From NCBI RefSeq assembly GCF_000317245.1, contig NZ_AJLJ01000015.1, positions 1 to 59,486 on the forward strand: a stretch of DNA of 59,486 bases, read 5' to 3'. The position numbers and the translations under genes were made by a program. The DNA is from Fischerella muscicola SAG 1427-1 = PCC 73103 (GTDB lineage: Bacteria > Cyanobacteriota > Cyanobacteriia > Cyanobacteriales > Nostocaceae). This document shows positions 53,981 through 59,486 of the stretch, in pieces. Every line of letters starts with the position of its first letter. Position 1 is the stretch's first letter. The notes under the pieces were generated by a model. The model had not been told where the DNA came from. It was given only the letters and a program-made list of their open reading frames with translations, and did no database searches.

Positions 53981-54817
53981 ATGACAAGTCAAAATCTGAT
54001 CCCTGTAATTGTGAATGGTGCTGCTGGTAAAATGGGGCGCGAGGTGGTCAAAGCGGTAGCACAAGCATCTGATATGAGTCTTATGGGTGCTATTGATACC
54101 AGTCCAGAACACCAAGGTAAAGATGCAGGCGAACTGGCTGGTTTAAGTGAACCTTTAGAAGTACCAATTACTAATCAATTGGAACCGATGCTGGGTTACG
54201 TAGCTGGTGAAAGACATATGCAACCAGGGGTGATTGTAGATTTTACTCATCCTGATTCTGTGTATGATAATATTCGGAGTGCGATCGCCTACGGTATTCG
54301 TCCAGTTGTCGGTACTACAGGCTTAAGTCCCGAACAAATTCAAGATTTGACAGATTTTGCTGATAAAGCTAGTACAGGATGCCTGCTAATTCCTAATTTT
54401 TCCATTGGTATGGTTCTGTTGCAACAAGCCGCAGTCACAGCATCTCAATATTTTGACCATGTAGAAATTATTGAACTGCATCATAATCAAAAAGCTGATG
54501 CTCCTAGTGGTACTGCGATTCAAACTGCCCAAATGTTAGCAGAAATGGGTAAAACATTTAACCCGGCAGTAGTTAAAGAAACAGAGAAATTACCAGGGGC
54601 AAGAGGTAGTGTTGCAGACGAAGGTATTAGAATTCATAGTATACGTTTGCCAGGGTTAATTGCTCATCAAGAAGTCATTTTTGGCGCACCTGGTCAAATT
54701 TATACCTTACGACATGACACAAGCGATCGCGCTGCTTATATGCCAGGAGTACTACTAGCAATTCGCAAAGTATTGGAGTTAAAGTCGTTAGTATATGGAT
54801 TAGAGAAAATACTCTAA
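53981..54817 (+). CDS. dapB: 4-hydroxy-tetrahydrodipicolinate reductase
   Basis: DapB makes tetrahydrodipicolinate in lysine and peptidoglycan precursor synthesis. The 278 residues have the NAD(P)-binding [32 protein letters not shown], the substrate/catalytic [16 protein letters not shown] (His-His and Lys) and the C-terminal [21 protein letters not shown] region (here [18 protein letters not shown]). It is intact and of normal length for cyanobacteria. Confidence 0.97.
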   Translation: MTSQNLIPVIVNGAAGKMGREVVKAVAQASDMSLMGAIDTSPEHQGKDAGELAGLSEPLEVPITNQLEPMLGYVAGERHMQPGVIVDFTHPDSVYDNIRSAIAYGIRPVVGTTGLSPEQIQDLTDFADKASTGCLLIPNFSIGMVLLQQAAVTASQYFDHVEIIELHHNQKADAPSGTAIQTAQMLAEMGKTFNPAVVKETEKLPGARGSVADEGIRIHSIRLPGLIAHQEVIFGAPGQIYTLRHDTSDRAAYMPGVLLAIRKVLELKSLVYGLEKIL

Positions 54818-54828
54818 GTTTTTCATCT

Positions 54829-54868
54829 AAAATCCAAAATCTAAAATCCAAAATCCAAAATCCAAAAC
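54829..54868. repeat. Tandem AAAATCCAAAATC repeat
   Basis: Several copies of CTAAAATCCA / CCAAAATCCA fill the gap between dapB and the next gene. The same 10-mer-like units occur near 1098, 10000-10050, 32935 and 33030. Confidence 0.7.
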
Positions 54869-54872
54869 CCGA

Positions 54873-55556
54873 ATGCTTGTCCCACTGACTCGCCAAAAAT
54901 TTAATCAACTCGTCCCCTTAATTGCCACTAGTCAGCAGTACAAATATTATTGGGGAAAATTTCCAGATTTTTTACAGAGGCTGTTAATTTCTGTGGTCAT
55001 TGCAGGTGTTTATGTCCTAGCAAGACTTTTTACCATACCTGGTTTTGGCCCAATTATATTTTTGCTAGGAGTAATTGGTGCTTTTTACTGGCTATGGGGG
55101 CCTATATTCTGGGCTAGTATGCGGAATGCCAAATGTCGCCGTTACAAATACAGTGGGTTTTTCCGTGGTCGGATTTTGGATTGGTGGATTACAGACGAAT
55201 TGATTGGTAAACAAGAAACCGTTGACAACAAAGGTGATTTAGTAATAGTAGAAAACCGGGAAAAGCGAATCAATCTAGAAGTGGGTGACGAAACCGGATT
55301 TACAGCTCAACTTGTAGCACCATTACGGGTTGAATATAAAGTGATTGCACGTGGTCAGAAAGTAGAAATGGTGGTAATGTCAAATCGCCCAGATTTGAGC
55401 AGAATTGAAGAAATCACCGATCTTTATATTCCCAGTCGCGATTTATGGGTAAATGATTATCCTTATTTGCGGCGAGATTATTTTCCTGAAGTTAGTCGCC
55501 GTTTACGCGATCGCCCCTCAGAAAGATCCCGCAGACGTCGTCCCTTGGAGGAATAG
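54873..55556 (+). CDS. Conserved membrane protein with cytosolic domain
   Basis: A 227-residue protein with two to three hydrophobic segments near the N-terminus (about residues 36-56, 58-80 and 82-92), including FLQRLLISVVIAGVYVLARL. A domain of about 120 residues follows (KCRRYKYSGFFRGRILDWWI...), ending in an Arg-rich tail (RRLRDRPSERSRRRRPLEE). I know similar proteins only as conserved cyanobacterial hypotheticals. It starts 55 bp after dapB across a tandem-repeat spacer and is convergent with cbiC. Confidence 0.72.
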   Translation: MLVPLTRQKFNQLVPLIATSQQYKYYWGKFPDFLQRLLISVVIAGVYVLARLFTIPGFGPIIFLLGVIGAFYWLWGPIFWASMRNAKCRRYKYSGFFRGRILDWWITDELIGKQETVDNKGDLVIVENREKRINLEVGDETGFTAQLVAPLRVEYKVIARGQKVEMVVMSNRPDLSRIEEITDLYIPSRDLWVNDYPYLRRDYFPEVSRRLRDRPSERSRRRRPLEE

Positions 55557-55599
55557 AGATCGGGGATTGGGAATCGGGGATTAGGGACAAGGAGGCTAA

Positions 55600-55640
55600 G
55601 GGGGACAAGGAGGACAAGGAGGACAAGGAGGACAAGGGAG
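55600..55640. repeat. GGACAAGGA tandem repeat
   Basis: About four to five copies of the 9-bp unit GGACAAGGA lie between convergent genes. The same unit appears at 37722-37740. Confidence 0.75.
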
Positions 55641-55667
55641 AAATTTCTCCCGATCCCCGATCCCCAA

Positions 55668-56285
55668 TCACCTCGCTTTCCCATAAGCTTGCCAAGCTAA
55701 ATCTACTAAACCTTCAACAATTGCAGCTGCGACTAATGCACCACCTTTGCGACTGTCAATTGTAATGCTCGGTATTAGAGAATCTCGCAAACGTTCTTTA
55801 TCACTATCTGTGTTAATAAAACCTGCTGGTGTTGCAATCACCAAGGCTGGTCTGATTTCTTCCGCTTCGATTAAATCAACGAGTGTAGATAAAGCCGTTT
55901 GGGCTTGACTGATGATAAATAAGCCTTCAGGATAACGTTTAGCTAAGGTTTCAATTCCCCAAGCTGCACGAGTTTTTTCTTTTTGAGGACGAGTAAGTGT
56001 ATTAATACTGCAATACACTGGGTTCGCAAAGGTACTTTGAATCTCGTAGTTAATACTTGCCTGCACCATCGGCACATCTACGATCATAGTTGTACGTGCA
56101 GCCAATGCTGCTGCTCCAGCTTGCAAAGCACGCTCAGAGAAACGAATCAAAGATTTATATTCAAAATCAGCAGTAGCATAAATCACCCGCCGAACAATTT
56201 CATACTCGGCAGGTGAAAAGACATGATCGCCAATTTCGCTATCAATTATTGCTAAACTCTCAGCATCAGTTATGTGCCATTCCAT
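55668..56285 (-). CDS. cbiC: Precorrin-8X methylmutase
   Basis: CobH/CbiC moves the C11 methyl group to C12, giving hydrogenobyrinate or cobyrinate, in cobalamin synthesis. The 205 residues contain VRRVIYATADFEYKSLIRFS, DVPMVQASI and TLVDLIEAEEIRPALVIATPAGF, which are family marks. No other cobalamin gene is near, so the pathway is dispersed. The equivalent symbol is cobH. Confidence 0.94.
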   Translation of the reverse strand: MEWHITDAESLAIIDSEIGDHVFSPAEYEIVRRVIYATADFEYKSLIRFSERALQAGAAALAARTTMIVDVPMVQASINYEIQSTFANPVYCSINTLTRPQKEKTRAAWGIETLAKRYPEGLFIISQAQTALSTLVDLIEAEEIRPALVIATPAGFINTDSDKERLRDSLIPSITIDSRKGGALVAAAIVEGLVDLAWQAYGKAR

Positions 56286-56319
56286 TGCATTTCAGCACTC
56301 AGCTAACAGCTTTCAGCTT

Positions 56320-56372
56320 AAATTAGTCATTAGTTGTTTGTCCTTTGTCATTTGTCATTTGTAACAATTAAT
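56320..56372. repeat. Heptamer-type repeat run
   Basis: Successive TTTGTCA-type units (GTCCTTTGTCATTTGTCATT) upstream of cbiC. Same class as the runs near 18350, 50280, 57210, 58190 and 58345. Confidence 0.65.
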
Positions 56373-56453
56373 AACGAATAGACCTCTTGCAAAAATAATA
56401 AAGAATCCCTCCCCAACCCATTTGTCGGAGGTTAAGATGAAGAGCATTTTGTT

Positions 56454-56753
56454 ATGGAGAAAGACATGGAAACGATGAAGTTACGAGCGCATATAGGAGC
56501 AGATGGTATATTGCAAATTGAAACGCCCACTGATTTTAAAGATACTTCTGTTGAGGTGGTGGTTGTGCAGCCATTACCCAATGCAGAAGTTCCGCAATCA
56601 GAAGAAACTCAGCCGCGCTATAACGCTTGGGGAAAATCCGCGACGAAAAAATCAATAAGTAATGCAATTACCAGAATGCGACAATTGCAGCAAGAAGTTG
56701 CGTTGGATAAAACCTCAATCCGCTCCATGATTGAAGAGGGGCGAAGATTTTAA
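56454..56753 (+). CDS. VapB-like antitoxin
   Basis: A 99-residue protein whose N-terminal part (KLRAHIGADGILQIETPTDF) looks like a swapped-hairpin AbrB-type or similar small DNA-binding antitoxin. The C-terminal part is helical (AITRMRQLQQEVALDKTSIRSMIEEGRRF) and would wrap the toxin. Its stop codon and the start of the PIN gene overlap by one base (TAATG), which is typical of toxin-antitoxin pairs. ATG 56466 or 56475 are possible starts. Confidence 0.75.
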   Translation: MEKDMETMKLRAHIGADGILQIETPTDFKDTSVEVVVVQPLPNAEVPQSEETQPRYNAWGKSATKKSISNAITRMRQLQQEVALDKTSIRSMIEEGRRF

Positions 56754-57196
56754 TGCAGTTTGTTTTGGATTGTTCTGTAGCAATTAGCTGGTGTTTAGTG
56801 GATGAAAATAACGATTACGCGAATGCGTTATTGGCAATGATGCCGGATTGTGAGGCATTTGTACCAGGTATTTGGTCGTTGGAGATTGCGAATGTGCTAC
56901 TGGTGGCTGAACGGCGTAATAGGATGACGACTGAACAATCATCAGAAGCTATTACTTTGTTACAGTCACTGTTAATCCAGGTTGATACTGCTACAGATGC
57001 AAACGCATTGAATGCAACTCTGGCGCTAGGGCGGACTGTTGGTTTAGCTGCTTATGATGCGGCTTATTTGGAATTGGCAATGCAGTTGGGATTGCCATTG
57101 GCAACGTTTGATACTCGACTTGCGGAAGCAGCGAGGAGGTGTGGCGTGGAGTTAGTCGTTATTTCTCCTACCCGTTTCGGGGGGACTAAGGGTTAA
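56753..57196 (+). CDS. PIN-domain ribonuclease toxin (VapC-like)
   Basis: A 147-residue PIN-domain protein, expected to be a Mg2+-dependent RNase that cuts RNA when freed from its antitoxin. The acidic site is visible: Asp6 in VLDCSVAISW, Glu in WSLEIANVLL, Asp in LAAYDAAYLELA and Asp in LATFDTRLAEAA. All four are kept, so it should be active. The partner antitoxin gene overlaps its start. Heptamer repeats follow the gene. Confidence 0.9.
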   Translation: MQFVLDCSVAISWCLVDENNDYANALLAMMPDCEAFVPGIWSLEIANVLLVAERRNRMTTEQSSEAITLLQSLLIQVDTATDANALNATLALGRTVGLAAYDAAYLELAMQLGLPLATFDTRLAEAARRCGVELVVISPTRFGGTKG

Positions 57197-57209
57197 TTCG
57201 ACTTTTGCA

Positions 57210-57272
57210 AGAGTCTAATGACCAATGACCAATGACCATTGACCAATGACCATTGACCATTGACTATTGACC
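57210..57272. repeat. TGACCAA/TGACCAT heptamer tandem repeat
   Basis: About eight units of the TGACCAATGACCATTGACCA kind lie downstream of the vapC-like gene. This is the classic short tandem repeat of heterocystous cyanobacteria. Confidence 0.85.
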
Positions 57273-57275
57273 AAC

Positions 57276-58082
57276 TCACATTTCTGATGCTGAGGAACGA
57301 CTGAAAAAGTTCGATAAGTAAGCAACTAAGACACCGATGAGAAAACCAGCGATATTACGGACTAAAGGTAGCCAGTCGGAAGTGCGGGTTACTACTGGGC
57401 CAATACCGAAAGCGATAAATAAGATTCCCCACAGAGGAGAAAAAATTAAAGCCCATTGCCAAGCAACAATTTGTCCTTCACGCCGGGGTTGAGCTGCAAA
57501 ACCACAAACAATCCCACCAATGATTGAGCTAATCAAAGTCAGAATCCACTGTTCTTTTGGGAGTCCAGGAACCACACGACAACCACCTTGACGCAAACAA
57601 GTTTCAATTGATTCTAGAGCTTGTATGATTGCTCCGTCTTCCCCTTCTTCTCGTACAAAGTATAAGTTACCAAAGCGTGTTTGTAGCTCTACCCAAAATG
57701 TGCGGGGTAGTAACTTGTAAACTGCATCGCCGACGTTGAAGTTAAGAATATTACCACCACTAGCATCAGCAACTAATAAAACACTTTTGTCATCGAGTTT
57801 CCAAAAGTTTTTAACTGCTAAACCCGGTGTACGGTCATACTGAGTTAAAACCCTCAACTTCCAGCCGGTTTGAGCTTCAAATTGTTCTAGTTTTTTAACA
57901 AGGTTTTCTTCTTGAACTGAGTTGAGGGATTTAGCTAAATCTACGACTGGGGTTGGGGTGTCTGGTAGTAAATCTGGATTGTCGTAAGCATGAGCGTAGG
58001 GGGGATGTGTTACCCAAATTGACCCTGCCAAGAAAAAGACTGCACAAAATACCAGAATTCGTCGCCAAAAACAATGCTGCAT
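57276..58082 (-). CDS. TPM-domain membrane protein (Psb32-like)
   Basis: About 268 residues from ATG 58082; the upstream frame begins with TTG 58121. The N-terminus RRILVFCAVFFLAGSIWVTH ends with an AHA-type signal cleavage site. A TPM domain follows (TPVVDLAKSLNSVQEENLVK through LVADASGGNILNFNVG), then a Cys-pair region and three membrane segments (WILTLISSIIGGIVCGFAA, WQWALIFSPLWGILFIAFGIG and NIAGFLIGVLVAYL). The layout matches Psb32/YgcG-like thylakoid proteins implicated in photosystem II repair (family knowledge). Exact role here is inferred. Confidence 0.82.
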   Translation of the reverse strand: MQHCFWRRILVFCAVFFLAGSIWVTHPPYAHAYDNPDLLPDTPTPVVDLAKSLNSVQEENLVKKLEQFEAQTGWKLRVLTQYDRTPGLAVKNFWKLDDKSVLLVADASGGNILNFNVGDAVYKLLPRTFWVELQTRFGNLYFVREEGEDGAIIQALESIETCLRQGGCRVVPGLPKEQWILTLISSIIGGIVCGFAAQPRREGQIVAWQWALIFSPLWGILFIAFGIGPVVTRTSDWLPLVRNIAGFLIGVLVAYLSNFFSRSSASEM

Positions 58083-58186
58083 GGACTTTTTTATACGATT
58101 ATCTACAGTAAACGTGAACAAGTTGTTTTAAAAGATGAGAGGAAAACTGAATAATTCTTTACACTTTTTAACTTTAATCTAATTTA

Positions 58187-58374
58187 AGTCATTAGTCACT
58201 TAGTTATTAGTCATTAGTCAATGGTTATTGGGCATGAGGCATGGGGTATTAGTTAATTACACTAGCCCTGGCGACTATAAGTCGCGGCTACACAAACACA
58301 GCCTGCCTACGCAGGCTACAATTAGTCAGCGCGGATTTAACCGAATGACCAATGACCAATGACAAATGACAAAA
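58187..58374. repeat. Heptamer repeats around a GC-rich hairpin
   Basis: AGTCATT units at about 58187-58225, then a CGCGGCTACAC...GCCTGCCTACGCAGGC hairpin region near 58285-58316, then TGACCAA units at 58345-58370. No gene. Confidence 0.6.
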
Positions 58375-59130
58375 TTAAAGCGGTTTTTGTGTAGGTATGC
58401 CGACAGCACGAGGGAATTTAGCTGGTGTGGGTGCTACTTTCCGTAGGTACAAACAGTGACGCAGGCTATGACTCAATGGAGTTGTAAATTGATCGATCGC
58501 TTCTATTTCTCCACCAAGCAGTTTCATAGCATGTGTTAAAGCCATAGTTTCATCTTCTGTCCAGTTACCCCGATAAACTATGGCTAAACCACCTTGCTTG
58601 AGTAATGGCAAAGCATATTCCGCGCACACTGATGCATTACTAACAGCGCGAATCATTGCTACGTCATAGTTTTGGCGGTGCTGGGACTGTTGACCGATTT
58701 CCTCAACTCTACCAGTTAGTGTTTTAGTATTATCTAATTGCAACTCAGGTAGAATCTGTTCAATAAAAACTGTTTTTTTGCGGGTAGAATCTAGAAGTGT
58801 GACAGTGCAATTAGATAGTGCGATCGCAACAGGAATACCAGGAAAACCCGCTCCTGTACCAATATCAATGAAATGTTGGGGTGGTGAAGTGAAATCTTTC
58901 TCTCCATCTGTTAGTAAGGGTGCAACTCCCCGCAGAGAATCCCAGAGATGTTTTTCCCAAAATTCCTGAGCTTCAGTGATTCTGGTTAAATTAAGCTTTT
59001 GATTACCTTCTACAATTAATTCATACAACCTCTGCAATTTTACTTGCTGTTCTGCTGTCGGTTGCCAATTGAGAGTTTGCTGCCATATCTCTGGCAATTC
59101 TGGTAAAGAAGGCACGGTTAAGTCGTTCAC
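58375..59130 (-). CDS. rsmG: 16S rRNA (guanine527-N7)-methyltransferase
   Basis: RsmG methylates G527 of 16S rRNA. The 251-residue protein has the N-terminal helices with LNLTRITEAQEFWEKHLWDSL, the SAM motif HFIDIGTGAGFPGIPVAIAL, VTLLDSTRKKTVFIEQILPEL, and a later VAMIRAVSNASVCAEYALPLL. These are diagnostic. The first ATG at 59130 is followed by a normal length. Confidence 0.96.
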   Translation of the reverse strand: MNDLTVPSLPELPEIWQQTLNWQPTAEQQVKLQRLYELIVEGNQKLNLTRITEAQEFWEKHLWDSLRGVAPLLTDGEKDFTSPPQHFIDIGTGAGFPGIPVAIALSNCTVTLLDSTRKKTVFIEQILPELQLDNTKTLTGRVEEIGQQSQHRQNYDVAMIRAVSNASVCAEYALPLLKQGGLAIVYRGNWTEDETMALTHAMKLLGGEIEAIDQFTTPLSHSLRHCLYLRKVAPTPAKFPRAVGIPTQKPL

Positions 59131-59486
59131 AGTTTCACTCTTACAAAAACTAGGGGGGTAAGGGTGTGAGGGTATAAGGGTGTAAGGGTAAAAATTTAAT
59201 TGTTTTTCTTCCTCCTACACCCATTTGAACTTAACATTTTTACGAATACGTTTTTGTAGTAAGCACTTTAGTGCTTAAAGGTTATTTATAAAGTAAAAAT
59301 AAAATCACTGTAGGGGAGCCAGTGCGGTAAACTGGTTTCCCAGTGTTAAGCGCGTATTTTAGTTATGGGCGGTGCGTTAGGCTGAAGCCATAACACACCC
59401 TACTGGCTATAACATCTAAAAAATGCGAGTAAAAGTATAATTTCTCATTAGAGTTTAAGAAAATTTACGAATTGCGTCATAACATG
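59131..59486. repeat. Repeat-rich spacer: GGGTGTAA heptamers, hairpins, half MITE
   Basis: From 59150 there is a GGGTGTGA/GGGTATAA/GGGTGTAA run. A 7-base-arm hairpin AAGCACTTTAGTGCTT lies at 59261-59276. The left end TTATTTATAAAGTAAA at 59282-59297 is shared with the element at 10111. A GTGCGTTAGGCTGAAGCCAT hairpin follows at about 59371-59390. No gene was found up to the window end. Confidence 0.6.

Noticed and set aside
54675..54908. 77-residue minus-strand frame with a FGFWILDFRFWILDEK run
   Set aside because: It is the AAAATCCAAAATC tandem repeat read in another direction.
56454..57196. VapBC pair as a novel system
   Set aside because: The PIN toxin with one-base-overlapping antitoxin is a common arrangement; nothing unusual was seen beyond the antitoxin type.
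1..59486. tRNA or rRNA genes
   Set aside because: No TTCGANTC-type T-arm with matching acceptor stem was noticed in any spacer, though a dedicated search was not possible.

Overview
The window comes from the chromosome of a filamentous, probably heterocyst-forming cyanobacterium (Nostocales). Three things point there. GCGATCGC (HIP1) octamers are dense throughout. Intergenic regions carry short tandem heptamer-type repeats of the TGACCAA/TGTCCCC kind and a dispersed 33-bp palindrome. Many products are typically cyanobacterial: DUF4079, the kdpABGC order, a CuA-less cytochrome oxidase, AAA-WD40 proteins and a Psb32-like TPM protein. No rRNA or tRNA gene was recognised. I saw no intact transposase, prophage or plasmid backbone.

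Layout. 0.3-4.7 kb: small exported protein, fdhD, Crp-type regulator, DUF4079 membrane protein, EamA transporter. 4.7-8.1 kb: coiled-coil membrane protein, then a divergent pair of unknown genes (one with a TPNP-repeat tail, one ribbon-helix-helix-like) sharing an operator-like region. 8.4-13.3 kb: heme catalase, ureE, methyltransferase, YbjN protein, lipoate ligase-family protein. 13.3-20.6 kb: kdpABGC (K+-importing ATPase) on the minus strand, with a divergent histidine kinase/response regulator pair. 20.7-24.3 kb: type IA topoisomerase, a decayed four-repeat CRISPR array without cas genes, and small ORF remnants. 24.4-31.5 kb: ureF, HD hydrolase, Ser/Thr kinase, a probably truncated protein, a 174-bp MITE with target-site duplication, a secreted triple-repeat protein, a GGCT-like enzyme and a double NIL-domain protein. 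31.5-39.9 kb: methanethiol oxidase/SBP56, cation/H+ antiporter with Usp domains, alpha-amylase with CBM20, peroxiredoxin-glutaredoxin hybrid, SDR. 40.2-46.6 kb: a large C1 peptidase downstream of an AAA ATPase with 14 WD40 repeats. 46.8-51.5 kb: an alternative terminal oxidase operon (two DUF2231 genes, ctaC, ctaD, ctaE). 52-59.5 kb: thiD, a coiled-coil protein, dapB, a membrane protein, cbiC, a VapBC-type pair, a TPM protein and rsmG.

How the genes fit together. Most are single-gene housekeeping units separated by repeat-rich spacers. The clear functional groups are the Kdp ATPase, the terminal oxidase operon, the split urease accessory genes, the NIL plus methanethiol oxidase pair, the vapBC-like pair, and several oxidative-stress genes (catalase, Prx-Grx).

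Most interesting points. (1) Subunit II of the oxidase has lost its CuA ligands and is preceded by two histidine-rich DUF2231 membrane proteins, so a quinol-type oxidase with extra subunits is plausible. (2) An AAA-WD40 switch protein is followed on the same strand by a multidomain cysteine peptidase. (3) A clean 174-bp MITE carries an 8-bp TSD. (4) Dispersed repeats have entered coding sequences in frame at least three times.
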